64,000 bases of DNA from Clostridium sp. CAG:245 (GCA_000435175.1 FR880046.1:49852-113851), one strand, 5' to 3'. Shown: positions 8,665-18,718, counted from the first letter of the stretch. A program made the numbers and translations. Notes: generated by a model not told the origin, from the sequence alone.

Positions 8665-9840
8665 ATGGAAGAAGAAAAAATGTATGTTCCCTCAGGATTA
8701 AAAACAAAAGATGGTAAAGATATTATGTGCTATACTGGAGCTTTCTATTTAAAGAACAAAGAAAAAATAGAAAGAATGGTAAAAAAAGGCGAAGAAATAT
8801 TAAGAGATGAGAATAAATTCTCTGAAAAACAACAAAAAGACAATAAGAATATAGTAAAAGAAGAAAATGAAAAGTATAAGACAAATGCTCAAATAAATAA
8901 AAAACATGACAAGTTATTTAAAGAAATACTGTCAGACAAGAAAGAAGCAGTTAATTTTATAAATCACTATTTAAATTTAAATCTACTAGAAGATGATATT
9001 GAAAAATATGAAAAAGAGTTTAGAACTGAAGAATTATATAATATAGAGGCTGATGTTGTATACAAAATAAAGAATAAAAATGTGTTTATACTAATAGAAC
9101 ATCAATCAAGTGTAGATTTAAAGATGTCATATAGGATATTGTCTTACAAAAATGCGATTGTAGATTCTGCAATAGACAGAAAAAGATTAAGAGAGAAAAG
9201 TTATAAAATTCCAAAAGTAATAGCGATGGTATTATATACTGGGAAAAGACAATGGCATAAATTATCCATAAAAGACATCGAAGAGCAAATAGAAGGATAT
9301 GAAGAAAATGCAGGAGAATATAACCTGATAGATGCAAATGAATTTAGCAGAGAAAAACTACTTGAAGATAATCTGATAACTTCTAAAGCTATGCTGATTG
9401 AAAAATCACAAAATAAAGAGGAATTATATAAAAATATAGAAGATGTAATAAATAATCAGAAGAAAAACGGAAATTTTGACAATTGGCAGTTGGAAAAATT
9501 AGTTCAATATGAACTTGCAGAAACAGAAGATAAAGAAATAATCAGTAAATTTATAGAAAAAATAAAAAATATAGGGAGGAATGATGAAATTATGACTAAT
9601 GCTTCAAGAATAATTAATAGAGAAATAAGAAAGAGCAAAAAAGAAGGAATTGAAATTGGTTGGAATCAGGGAATTATAAGAGGAAAAGAAGAGGGAAAAA
9701 TAGAGGGAAAGGTTGAAGGTAAAGCAGAAGGTAAAGCTGAAGGAATTGCTTTGGTGGCAAAGAGACTTAAAGGAAAAATGCATATAAAAGATATAAGCCA
9801 AATAACAGGGCTTAGTGAGAAAGAAATTAAACAATTGTAA
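8665..9840 (+). CDS. Rpn family recombination-promoting nuclease / putative transposase
   Basis: 391 residues with a PD-(D/E)XK-type nuclease domain of the Rpn (YhgA-like, Transposase_31) family. The family opening NKKHDKLFKEILSDKKEAVNFINHYL is near residue 80, followed by the catalytic region EADVVYKIKNKNVFILIEHQSS and MSYRILSYKNAI. The first 75 residues are a charged extension. The C-terminus has the usual short EGK repeats (GKEEGKIEGKVEGKAEGKAE) and a small DISQITGLSEKEI helix-turn-helix-like tail. Known members nick or cut DNA and raise recombination; they appear to act in phage defence or DNA mobility. The gene sits directly upstream of the Wadjet operon with its own promoter. Confidence 0.85.
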   Translation: MEEEKMYVPSGLKTKDGKDIMCYTGAFYLKNKEKIERMVKKGEEILRDENKFSEKQQKDNKNIVKEENEKYKTNAQINKKHDKLFKEILSDKKEAVNFINHYLNLNLLEDDIEKYEKEFRTEELYNIEADVVYKIKNKNVFILIEHQSSVDLKMSYRILSYKNAIVDSAIDRKRLREKSYKIPKVIAMVLYTGKRQWHKLSIKDIEEQIEGYEENAGEYNLIDANEFSREKLLEDNLITSKAMLIEKSQNKEELYKNIEDVINNQKKNGNFDNWQLEKLVQYELAETEDKEIISKFIEKIKNIGRNDEIMTNASRIINREIRKSKKEGIEIGWNQGIIRGKEEGKIEGKVEGKAEGKAEGIALVAKRLKGKMHIKDISQITGLSEKEIKQL

Positions 9841-9936
9841 GAAAAATTATGAACATTAATGTGAAACTTTACATAAAACAATAGACATCCCTCAAATTCT
9901 ATGGTAAAATATAACAGTAGAAGAAATGGAGGGAAT

Positions 9937-11310
9937 ATGAATTTATTCGATAAAATACCGAAAAACTTTTTTTCAATACTAGTATCAAAAAATAAAAATT
10001 TATATATAGATGCTTTATTTGTATTAAGAGATGCTTTTAAGCAGGAAATGAGTATATCAAAAGAAAATATAATCTCAAGGCTGATAAATAGTTTAGAAGA
10101 TGAGATTAATCAAGAAGATTTTTCTGAAGATGAAAATGTGAGTGATTTAAAAGACAACAATATTACAGGTAAAGCATATTTTTTATTGAGAAAATTAGAA
10201 TGGGCTGGTTGGATTGAAAGAGAAATGCAGAGAGACTCATTCGAGGAATTTATAATTTTACCAGATTATTCAATAAAGTTTATTAATTTATTGTATTCAT
10301 TTACAGAAGAAAAGCAGGTCGAATATAACTCATATGTATTTGCTACATACACGGCTTTAAAGTTTGCAAGTACAGAGAAAAATGAAACATATAATGCGGT
10401 TATAACAGCTTATAATAATACAATTCAATTAATAGATGAACTAAAATCTGTATATAACAGTCTTGGAAGATTTCACAGAAAAATGTGTAATCAAGATGAT
10501 GTTAATAATATAATAAGCCAACATTTTTTCGAGTATAAAGAATATAGTGATGAGATGATTTTTCCTAGATTTACTAGAGATTCTGTTCCGAGGTATAGGC
10601 TTCCAATTATAGAGTTATTAACGGAAATTTTAGCAGATGAAGAAAGACTACAGAATGCTATAAATGTGGCCTACAGTAGTAAGAGATACAAGACTAAAGA
10701 AGATGCTGAAAATGACATATTAAATAAAATTAGAATAATTTCTGAAATATATGAGAATATTGGAACAACGATGAATGAGATTGAAACAAAAAATAATGAC
10801 TATGTAAGAGCATCTGTTAAGAGAATACAATATTTACTGACTAATGATAAAGAATTGAAAGGTAAGTTAGTAAATATATTGAAAAATTCAAAAAATGAAC
10901 AAGTAATTGACAAAATGATAGACCAATTACAGTTATCAAGACAAGAATATTTGTCTAACGATTCTGTTTATATAAGAACGAAAAATATTAAAAAACAAGG
11001 AAAATCGATGCCAGTAAAACAATCTAAACCGATAGATTCAAGAGCACTTTATGATTTTGCTAAGAGCTTGGAAAATATGTATAGTAATAAAACAATAAAT
11101 GAGTTTATGGAGAAAAACTTTAAGAATAAACCATTTATTAGCTCAAGTGAAATTGAGTTAAATACAACAGAGGACTTAATTTTATTAATACTATCAACAA
11201 TAAAGGCAGATAAATCAAGCAAGAGTTTTTATTACATAGAAGATAGTGATGAAACAATAAATAATAATGGATACTTAATTCCAAATATTAAGTTTATAAG
11301 GAGAAGTTAA
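9937..11310 (+). CDS. jetA: Wadjet system subunit JetA
   Basis: JetA is the kleisin-like subunit of Wadjet, an SMC-like complex that recognises small circular DNA by loop extrusion and lets JetD cut it. The product of 457 residues begins MNLFDKIPKNFFSILVSKNK and is rich in helices, with conserved family segments such as KAYFLLRKLEWAGWIERE. It resembles the DUF5716-type JetA rather than the DUF3375 type; that assignment is from memory of the family. ATG 9937 is preferred over 9901 because AGGGAAT lies directly before it. It is the first gene of a tight four-gene operon: jetB starts one base after its stop. Confidence 0.85.
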   Translation: MNLFDKIPKNFFSILVSKNKNLYIDALFVLRDAFKQEMSISKENIISRLINSLEDEINQEDFSEDENVSDLKDNNITGKAYFLLRKLEWAGWIEREMQRDSFEEFIILPDYSIKFINLLYSFTEEKQVEYNSYVFATYTALKFASTEKNETYNAVITAYNNTIQLIDELKSVYNSLGRFHRKMCNQDDVNNIISQHFFEYKEYSDEMIFPRFTRDSVPRYRLPIIELLTEILADEERLQNAINVAYSSKRYKTKEDAENDILNKIRIISEIYENIGTTMNEIETKNNDYVRASVKRIQYLLTNDKELKGKLVNILKNSKNEQVIDKMIDQLQLSRQEYLSNDSVYIRTKNIKKQGKSMPVKQSKPIDSRALYDFAKSLENMYSNKTINEFMEKNFKNKPFISSSEIELNTTEDLILLILSTIKADKSSKSFYYIEDSDETINNNGYLIPNIKFIRRS

Positions 11311-11955
11311 ATGTTCGAAGAAAAATATAATAATTTAACTGGAGCAGAAAAAGAAAATTTTAAAAGAATTACGAGTTTATTACTTAATAGAACTTTTATG
11401 GTAAATAGATTTTATGATAAAAATCAAGGCACTTTTAGGTCTAATAGTGATTACAGGTTTATTGATAGAAACATAGATTTATTTAGAGAATACCTTGAAA
11501 TAGCTGGTTATAGGCTATTGAAAGACAGCAATTATGAAGTTATTTATATAGAAAACGAGTATGAATATAATAAAAAGAGATTAGATAAAAATACAACAAT
11601 ATTCTTATATGGATTAAGACTGAAATTTGATGAGGATAGAGAAAGTGTAAAGTTAAATACTGATACCATTGTTAGTGTATCTGACATTATAAAAACTTTG
11701 ATAGACGTTGGTGCATTTAATAAAAAGCCTTCGGATATGGATATAAAGACGGCACTATCTAATCTAGCAAAATTTAATATTATTCAAAAAGTTGATGGAA
11801 AATTTGAAGATCCAGAAACAAAAATAATAATCTTTCCATCAATATTATTTGCTGTAACAAACGAAAAAATTACAGCTTTGAGCCAAACAATATCAATTTT
11901 AGAAGAAAATGTAGAAGATGACGAAAATGAAGAAGAGGAGGACTCTGAGGAATAA
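11311..11955 (+). CDS. jetB: Wadjet system subunit JetB (DUF4194)
   Basis: 214 residues, typical for JetB, the KITE-like winged-helix partner that bridges JetA and JetC. The visible family features are an N-terminal helical segment (FKRITSLLLNRTFMVN), a central LRLKFDEDRESVKLNTDTIV stretch, a winged-helix-like part and a very acidic tail. The stop codon of jetA abuts its ATG, and its stop overlaps the jetC ATG by one base, so the subunits are probably translationally coupled. AGGAGAAG precedes the start. Confidence 0.85.
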   Translation: MFEEKYNNLTGAEKENFKRITSLLLNRTFMVNRFYDKNQGTFRSNSDYRFIDRNIDLFREYLEIAGYRLLKDSNYEVIYIENEYEYNKKRLDKNTTIFLYGLRLKFDEDRESVKLNTDTIVSVSDIIKTLIDVGAFNKKPSDMDIKTALSNLAKFNIIQKVDGKFEDPETKIIIFPSILFAVTNEKITALSQTISILEENVEDDENEEEEDSEE

Positions 11956-14900
11956 TGAAGAAACTAGAAAGAATGTTATTGATAAATTGGCATTATATAA
12001 GTAAGGAAATGATTGAATTTTCAAATATTAATTTCTTGACTGGTAAAAACGGCTCTGGAAAGTCTACGATTATAGATGCTTTGCAACTTTTGCTATTGGG
12101 AGATACTAGAGGAAATTTCTTTAATAAGGCTGCAAATGATAGAACCGAAAGAACTCTTGAAGGCTATTTGAGAGGCGAAATTGGTGATGATGGGGATACG
12201 GGTTACAAGTATTTAAGAAGTGGAAAATTTTCTAGTTATATTGTTTGCGAATTTTATGATACGGTTACAAGAAAAAATTTCTGCATTGGAGTCGTATTTG
12301 ACGTTTACAATGAGAGTGGCTTTGAACATAAATTTTTTATGTTTAATGGAAGTATTCCGGAAAATGAATTTATAGGAGAGAATAATATTCCGTTTTCATT
12401 TGCAGAATTGAAGAGCTTCTTGACTAGAAAATATGGTAATAAAAATTTAGAAATATGTACAAGTAATACTCAATACCAAGTGGCAGTAAGAGGAAAGCTC
12501 GGAGGATTAAATCAGAAGTTTTTTAATCTGTTTAAGAAGGCTGTAACTTTTACACCAATAAATGATATTGAAAAATTTATAGTAGAATATGTGTGTGATG
12601 TAAAAAATCAAATTGATATAACTTCTATGCAGGAAAACATAAGACAATATAATAGTTTATTAAAACAAGTAGATGTAATGAATACTCAGAAAAATCAACT
12701 TCAAGAAATTGAAAATACATATAATGGCTATCTTGACGAATGTATGAAACAAAGAGAAGCACAATATTTAATATGGAGAGCCGAAAAACAGCAATTAATT
12801 GATGAATATGAAAATCTACAAAAGCAAGTCCAAGATGATAAAGATGGCAAAGTAAGCTTAGAGGAAACAACGACACAACTTGAAAAAACAAAGGGCGAGA
12901 TTGAAAAAGAAATATCAGATTTAACAGTAACAAGAGCAAATTCTGATATTAAAATAAAGAGTGATAAGATTACTGCCAAAATACAAGAAATAGATAGTAA
13001 GCTTAATAACATTAGTGAAAAGGCAAGCAAAAACATTGCAACTCTAAGAAATTATACATTAAGATGGAATGCAAGCATTTCTAAACTAGAAAGTGCAAAA
13101 GACAAAGTAAATTATCAAAATATAAATAATACTAGAGATTTAATAAAGTACATAGATAGTATAAATGAAAATATTTTTAATGAATTAGACATAAATGCAA
13201 TAACAGAAACGAGAAACAATATATCAGATTTAATAAATTGGGGAACGAGTACTTATTTTGATAAAAAGTATGAAATAGACAATAAGAAACAGACTAGAGA
13301 AGTTCTAATTCAAGATATAGAAAAATTAAAGAATGGAATTAATCCATATGATTCACAATTTATAAATTTTAAAGCTATGTTGGAGGCAAGACTAAAAGAA
13401 AAGTTTTGTAAAGACATAGAGGTATCAATTTTAGCAGATTTATTAGAAATAAAAGATGCAAGATGGCAGAATGCAATCGAAGGTTACTTAAATACGCAGA
13501 AAAAATATTTAATAATAGACCCACAATATTTTGAAGAAGCTTCAAAAATATATAGAGAACTTGCACGAGAAAACGAAAAAATACATTCATTTGGTATAGT
13601 TGATATTGAAAAAATTAGAAAAGACAATGCATCAAATGCACTTGAAAATAGTCTTGCAACAGAAGTAATTACTGAAAATGAATTGGCAAGAACATATGTT
13701 GATTACCTATTAGGAAGAGTAATTAAATGTGAAACAATAGAAGAGTTAAGAAGCCATAAACAAGCTATAACATCAGATTGCATGTTGTACCAAGGATATG
13801 TGCTTAGAAAAATAGATCCTAAATTCTATAAATATCCGGTTATAGGTAAGAAAGCATTAGAACAACAAAAACAAATAAAAGAAAATGAGCTTGCTAAATT
13901 GGAAGATGATATAAATAATTTTGAAACTGTTATAAATGCAGTGGATAGTATTAGAAAAATGGCTAACTTTGGAGAAGAATTTTTACCAGGCTTAGAAGAA
14001 GACATTATCGAAGCAAAGAAAAAATCTGAATATGATGAAGAAAAACAGAAATTACAACAAGAATTAGACAGTATGGATTTATTCTGGTTAAATACAATTT
14101 CTGAAAAGATAAAAGAAAAAGAAGTAGAAAAAACAAAAATAGAACAGCAAATAAAGGATAATAGTTTAAAATTAGGAATACTAAGTGAAGCAATAAAGAA
14201 TATAGAGGAAGAAAGGCTTCCTAGAATAAGCTTATCAATAGAAGAAAAGACTAACAAAATTAATGACTTTTATGATGTTGAATGGCAACAAAATGTTGGT
14301 GAACAGAAGTATGATATACAATCATTAAAGAAAACTGCAGAGAGAATAGCAGAGTCATATTCTAATATCATAAAAGGAATAATAAAAAGAAAAGACCAAT
14401 TGCATGCAGAACTTATAGACAAGAGAAGTGATTTTAATACGAAATACCAATATGCATATAACATTCAAGATGCAAGCAATGAGGAATTTTCTAAACACTT
14501 GAAAAAATTAGAAGAAGTGGTATTACCAGAATATACAGAAAAAATAAAAGATTCAAGACAGAAAGCATATGAGCAATTTAGAATAGAATTTTTAGACAAG
14601 CTAAAATCTAACATTGATGAGGTAAAGAAACAAATAAAAGAACTAAACAGTGCACTGGGAGAACACAGATTTGGAACAGATTCATACAGCTTCAAAGTAT
14701 CTCCAAAGCAAGAGTATAAAAGATTTTATGATATGCTTCAAGACGACTTATTACTAGGAGACTGGGCTATAGGACAGGAACAGTTTAACCAGAAATATTC
14801 TCAAGAGATAAAAGAATTATTTGAAAAAATAACTACAACAGATGTGAATAATAATTCGATTTCAAGTGAGGAGTATGAGAAAAACATCAAAGAATATACC

Positions 14901-15293
14901 GATTATAGAACATATTTGAACTTTGATTTAATAGTAAAAGATAAACTTGGAAACGAGCAACGTTTATCTAAGACATTATTGAAAAAGTCTGGTGGAGAAA
15001 CGCAGACACCATTCTATATATCAATATTGGCATCATTTGCACAATTATATAGAACTAAGAGTAATGATAATACCATAAGATTAATTGTATTTGATGAGGC
15101 GTTCAGCAAAATGGATAGCGAGAGAATAGAAGAAAGTATTAAGCTCTTAAAGAAGATACAATTTCAAGCAATATTTGCTGCACCACCAGAAAAATTGCAA
15201 GATATTCAAGCACTAGTTGATTCAACATTACTAGTATTAAATCCGGAAGAACATGAGATTGTTGTGAAGAAGTATACTAATAAGGAAGAATAA
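11955..15293 (+). CDS. jetC: Wadjet system SMC-like ATPase JetC
   Basis: A 1112-residue SMC/MukB-like ATPase, the motor of the Wadjet complex. The Walker A motif FLTGKNGSGKSTIIDALQLL is at residues 27-47. Two long coiled-coil stretches (roughly 230-440 and 640-900) surround a hinge-like region near 490-600. Near the C-terminus are the ABC signature LKKSGGETQTPFYISILASF and the Walker B motif IRLIVFDEAFSKMD. It overlaps jetB by one base. JetC is known to dimerise and translocate DNA with JetA and JetB before cleavage by JetD. The gene is intact with no in-frame CGG codon. Confidence 0.92.
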   Translation: MKKLERMLLINWHYISKEMIEFSNINFLTGKNGSGKSTIIDALQLLLLGDTRGNFFNKAANDRTERTLEGYLRGEIGDDGDTGYKYLRSGKFSSYIVCEFYDTVTRKNFCIGVVFDVYNESGFEHKFFMFNGSIPENEFIGENNIPFSFAELKSFLTRKYGNKNLEICTSNTQYQVAVRGKLGGLNQKFFNLFKKAVTFTPINDIEKFIVEYVCDVKNQIDITSMQENIRQYNSLLKQVDVMNTQKNQLQEIENTYNGYLDECMKQREAQYLIWRAEKQQLIDEYENLQKQVQDDKDGKVSLEETTTQLEKTKGEIEKEISDLTVTRANSDIKIKSDKITAKIQEIDSKLNNISEKASKNIATLRNYTLRWNASISKLESAKDKVNYQNINNTRDLIKYIDSINENIFNELDINAITETRNNISDLINWGTSTYFDKKYEIDNKKQTREVLIQDIEKLKNGINPYDSQFINFKAMLEARLKEKFCKDIEVSILADLLEIKDARWQNAIEGYLNTQKKYLIIDPQYFEEASKIYRELARENEKIHSFGIVDIEKIRKDNASNALENSLATEVITENELARTYVDYLLGRVIKCETIEELRSHKQAITSDCMLYQGYVLRKIDPKFYKYPVIGKKALEQQKQIKENELAKLEDDINNFETVINAVDSIRKMANFGEEFLPGLEEDIIEAKKKSEYDEEKQKLQQELDSMDLFWLNTISEKIKEKEVEKTKIEQQIKDNSLKLGILSEAIKNIEEERLPRISLSIEEKTNKINDFYDVEWQQNVGEQKYDIQSLKKTAERIAESYSNIIKGIIKRKDQLHAELIDKRSDFNTKYQYAYNIQDASNEEFSKHLKKLEEVVLPEYTEKIKDSRQKAYEQFRIEFLDKLKSNIDEVKKQIKELNSALGEHRFGTDSYSFKVSPKQEYKRFYDMLQDDLLLGDWAIGQEQFNQKYSQEIKELFEKITTTDVNNNSISSEEYEKNIKEYTDYRTYLNFDLIVKDKLGNEQRLSKTLLKKSGGETQTPFYISILASFAQLYRTKSNDNTIRLIVFDEAFSKMDSERIEESIKLLKKIQFQAIFAAPPEKLQDIQALVDSTLLVLNPEEHEIVVKKYTNKEE

Positions 15294-15330
15294 TTATTTT
15301 CCAATGCAATTTGAAGAGAAGGAATATAGA

Positions 15331-16528
15331 ATGGATTTTGAGAAGATTATTTTAAATACATTGTTAGATAAATACGAGGCTAGCAAGGCTTTATATGAAA
15401 CTTCTAATAGAAGAATCATATTAAAAATGAAGAATCTAACTGGTTATAATATTGAAAATTATGATAGAAAACAGATAATTCATGATGTGATATTTGAGTT
15501 AAAAAAAGAAGGCATAATAGATTTTTCTTGGCAAAAATACGAGAAGCGGAAACATAATAGAAGAAATTTGGTTAAATAAAGAAAATGTGGAATGGGCATA
15601 TGAAAAGGCTAATAGAACAAATGTAAAAGAAAATATTGAGCTATTATTGAAAATACTAGAAGAAGCGGAATTTAATCAAGAGTGGATAAATGAGTACAAA
15701 CAAAACATGATAAATTATTTGAAAGAAAAGCATAAAACAAATAATTTGTTTCCTGTTCAATTTGCACAAGATATTTTGCTGGTGTTAAAACAGATTGATA
15801 ACAAAGAAGAAAATTTAAAACGTGTATTAAGTATAAAATGCTTTGGAGATTCTAAATATTTTGAGAGAAATATAGAACACATTCTAATAAGAATTATTAA
15901 AACATATTTGCTTGAAAAGGCAGAAGAATATAGTAATGATGATATCTTATTAGAAGTAGGAATATCAAAATATCCCGAAATCTTTGAATTTTGTGGAGAC
16001 ATGGAATATTACATAGACGATGAAAAAATAGAGTACAAAAAAGAAACTATGGGAAGCTATTTGAATAGTTATAATGTAGAAAAAATGACAAATTTGACAA
16101 TTAAGAATGCAAGAAAAATATTATTCATAGAAAATAAAGCTAACTATATAGATTATATTCAAAACAAGCAAGAAAGTGATGAATTTGTAATATATCATGG
16201 TGGAATGTATAGTCCACTAAAAGGTAAATTCTTTAAAAAAATATATGAAGCCTGCGAAAACCAAGAATTTTATCATTGGAGTGACATAGATATTGGTGGA
16301 TTTAGAATATTTACGAGACTTAAAAAAATTATACCAGAACTACAAGAATATAAAATGGATACAGAAGCATTTTTAGCTAAAAAAGAATATTGGAAAGAAA
16401 TGAATCAAGACTATAGAAAAAGGCTACAACAATTAAGAGGATCGGCAGAGTATGAGACTTTTTATGAAGTGATTGACGCAATGTTAGAGAACAATAGCAA
16501 ATTAGAACAAGAAGCATTTATATTATAA
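15331..16528 (+). CDS. jetD: Wadjet nuclease subunit JetD, split by a +1 frame change at CGG 15547
   Basis: JetD is the topoisomerase-VI/TOPRIM-like nuclease that cuts DNA held by JetABC. Frame one runs from ATG 15331 (AGAAGG eight bases upstream) and ends at 15579; a second frame carries the rest to 16528. The join falls at AAG CGG AAA: dropping the C reads Lys-Gly-Asn-Ile-Ile-Glu-Glu-Ile-Trp-Leu-Asn, which runs smoothly into WAYEKANR, as expected for JetD. The joined product is 398 residues, normal length, with the TOPRIM-type WSDIDIGGFRIF motif near residue 320. The stop of the first frame lies 11 codons past the join. This is either a programmed or tolerated frame change, or a broken gene. 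Confidence 0.8.
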
Positions 16529-16559
16529 ATTAGGTAAAGGTCAAGCCTCATAAATAGGT
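16527..16559 (+). repeat. Pseudoknot-type repeat, copy 1
   Basis: AAATTAGGTAAAGGTCAAGC then CTCATAAATAGG. It begins inside the jetD stop codon and lies upstream of the promoter at 16617. It shares the AAATTAGGTAA and CAAGCCTCATAAAT blocks with copies 2 and 3, but its second stem does not pair. Confidence 0.6.
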
Positions 16560-16616
16560 AACTATTAAATACATTTGATAAAATGGAAAAATATTACAAT
16601 ATTTCAAACCGAAGCA

Positions 16617-16646
16617 TTGACAAAATGAATAAAAATGATATATAAT
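16617..16646 (+). promoter_or_regulatory. SigA-type promoter of a candidate small RNA
   Basis: A perfect TTGACA and a perfect TATAAT are separated by 18 bases. No gene with a ribosome binding site follows for over 200 bases; structured repeats and a terminator do. Confidence 0.6.
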
Positions 16647-16652
16647 GAATAT

Positions 16653-16828
16653 ACTAAAGAAGCAATTGAAAGATTGCTGATAGGAGTTCATAAAGAACGA
16701 TTTGAAATTAGGTAAAGTTCAAGCCTCATAAATGAACTGTAATGAAATTAGGTAATGCTTAAGCCTTATAAATAAGCAGTGATAAAATAGGGAGTATATA
16801 AGTGGTAACACATGTACTCTCTTATTTT
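16653..16828 (+). ncRNA. Candidate structured small RNA with tandem pseudoknot repeats, next to Wadjet
   Basis: Starting from the promoter at 16617, the transcript would form hairpins AGCAAT/ATTGCT and GTTC/GAAC. Two 40-base-spaced repeats follow (16704-16738 and 16744-16777). Each repeat can form an H-type pseudoknot: AGG pairs with CCT, and a second stem crosses it (AGTTC/GAACT in one, TGCTT/AAGCA in the other). The second stems differ in sequence yet both pair, which is covariation. The locus ends in GGGAGTA/TACTCTC followed by TTATTTT, terminator-like. Tandem pseudoknots recall type III antitoxin RNAs, but no toxin gene follows; a riboswitch is less likely because the next gene (yebC) starts about 140 bases beyond the terminator. 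Confidence 0.45.
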
Positions 16829-16971
16829 GTGCAGAAAAGAGGTTAGATGAAAGAATTATTTAAAATTTTAATAAAATACTACCCAAATGGCAAAATTTGT
16901 GGTAAAATAAAAAATGTAATTTTTACGAGAAATAAATAATGGCTAAAAGCCAATAAGAAGGAGGAGTTAAA

Positions 16972-17700
16972 ATGTCAGGTCATAGCAAATGGCATAATAT
17001 TCAAGCTAAAAAAGGTAAAGCTGATGCAGCAAGAGGTAAAGTATTCACAAAATTAGGAAGAGAATTATTAATAGCAGTAAAGCAAGGTGGACCTGACCCG
17101 GCTGGAAACTCTAAATTAAAAGATGTAATTGCAAAATGTAAGGCAGCAAACATGCCAAACGATACAATAAACAATGCAATTAAGAAAGCATCTGGAGCTG
17201 GAAACGCAGAAAACTATGAAGAAGTTATATATGAAGGATATGGACCAAACGGTGTTGCTGTTATAGTAGAAGCAAGTACAGATAACAGAAATAGAACAGC
17301 AGCAGATGTAAGACACGTATTTGATAGAGCCGGTGGAAACTTAGGAACAACAGGTTGTGTTTCTTACATGTTCAATAAAAAAGGTGTAATGGTTGTAGAT
17401 AAAGCAGAATGCAAACAATCAGAAGATGATTTAATGATGATTGCATTAGATGCAGGGGCAGAAGATTTTGAGGCTGATGAAGAATGTTACACAATTACAA
17501 CAACACCTGAAGACTTTTCAAGTGTAAGAGAAACTCTAGAAGGCCAAGGAATAGAATTCTTAGAAGCAGAGGTTCAAATGGTTCCAACAACATATGTTGC
17601 ATTAGATGAAAAAGCTCAAGAAAGAATGGATAAATTATTAGAAAATCTTGATGAATTAGATGATGTTATGAACGTTTACCACAATAGTGAAAATAATTAA
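16972..17700 (+). CDS. yebC: YebC/PmpR family regulator or translation factor
   Basis: 242 residues, full length for the family. It begins with the signature [31 protein letters not shown]; later marks are [23 protein letters not shown] and [19 protein letters not shown]. YebC proteins were annotated as DNA-binding regulators; recent work assigns at least some of them to relieving ribosome stalling. That is of interest here given the frame changes found in this genome, though no link is shown. AAGGAGGAG precedes the ATG. The gene stands alone, followed by a terminator. Confidence 0.95.
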   Translation: MSGHSKWHNIQAKKGKADAARGKVFTKLGRELLIAVKQGGPDPAGNSKLKDVIAKCKAANMPNDTINNAIKKASGAGNAENYEEVIYEGYGPNGVAVIVEASTDNRNRTAADVRHVFDRAGGNLGTTGCVSYMFNKKGVMVVDKAECKQSEDDLMMIALDAGAEDFEADEECYTITTTPEDFSSVRETLEGQGIEFLEAEVQMVPTTYVALDEKAQERMDKLLENLDELDDVMNVYHNSENN

Positions 17701-17708
17701 TTATAAAT

Positions 17709-17744
17709 AGAATCATACAGCAAAATGTATGGTTCTATTTTTTT
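17709..17744 (+). terminator. Rho-independent terminator after yebC
   Basis: AGAATCATAC pairs with GTATGGTTCT around an eight-base loop and is followed by A and a seven-T run. Confidence 0.85.
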
Positions 17745-17829
17745 ATGTGAAGCATATAATAATTATTAACAAAGGAGAAAGGAAATAATCAATTAAATAG
17801 ATTAATAAATTGATTATACAAAAAATATA

Positions 17830-18718
17830 ATGAAAGAAGAGTTTCTAAAATATTTTCCTCAACATATACAAGCAATATTGAATGAAGAAGATTTAAATTC
17901 GAATGAAGAAATTCGTATAAGAAATAATTTGCCCTTAATTTTAAGATTTGGACAAGCCCAGAAAATACTAAATTACATTATAAATACAGAAGATATTAAT
18001 TATATATTTCAAAAAATATGCGAAAATTCCGTATACTCATATCAAAAACAAATTGCAAATGGCTACATAACAATAAAAGGCGGACATCGTGTTGGAATAG
18101 TTGGAACAGCAGTGTTAGATGCAAATGGACAAGTTGCTAATTTTAATTATATTTCTAGTTTAAATTTTAGAATAAGCAGGGAAATAAAAGGTTGTTCAAA
18201 CTGTATGATAAATGAAATAATAAAAAACAATAATAGCATCTATAATACGTTATTGATCTCTCCACCAGGAATGCGGCAAGACGACATTGTTGCGTGATAT
18301 AACACGAAATATTAGTAATGGAATATCAGATAAAATACAGGGCTTGAATGTGGTTGTAATAGATGAGAGAGGAGAAATTTCATCAATTTATAGAGGAATA
18401 ATGCAAAATGATTTAGGAATTAGGACTGATGTGATAAATGATATTCCAAAATCTATTGGAATGAAAATTGCTATTCGTTCTATGGCACCACAAGTGTTAA
18501 TAGCAGATGAAATCGGAAGTGTGCAAGATAGTGAAGTAATAAAGTACGCCGTGTGCTGTGGTGTAAAAGGAATTTTTACGGCTCATGGAAATAGTATTGA
18601 AGATGTGATGAAAAATCCAGAGTTGAAGGAATTGATACAAGAAAAAATATTTGAAAAAGTAATAGTTATAAAAGCAAGAAATGATTCGAATTATGAATTT
18701 GAAACAACAAATTTATAA
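17830..18718 (+). CDS. spoIIIAA: Stage III sporulation protein AA, split by a +1 frame change at CGG 18274 in the Walker A motif
   Basis: SpoIIIAA is the secretion-type ATPase of the SpoIIIA-SpoIIQ channel between mother cell and forespore. The first frame ends at 18297 and the second continues to 18718. At the join the DNA reads CCA CCA GGA ATG CGG CAA GAC; skipping the C gives Pro-Pro-Gly-Met-Gly-Lys-Thr-Thr-Leu-Leu-Arg-Asp, the expected P-loop. The joined product is 295 residues, near the usual length of about 305. The Walker B region VVVIDERGEIS and the family segment IRTDVINDIPKSIGM follow in the second frame. Without the shift the ATPase would lose its nucleotide site. It is the first gene of the spoIIIA operon. 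The start has a weak ribosome binding site. Confidence 0.85.

Noticed and set aside
16704..16777. Tandem repeats as preQ1 riboswitches
   Set aside because: The fold is similar in outline, but the preQ1-I consensus bases are not present and no queuosine gene follows.
16860..16951. Short ORF of about 30 codons between the RNA locus and yebC
   Set aside because: Weak ribosome binding site, overlaps the probable yebC promoter, no recognisable sequence; not called.
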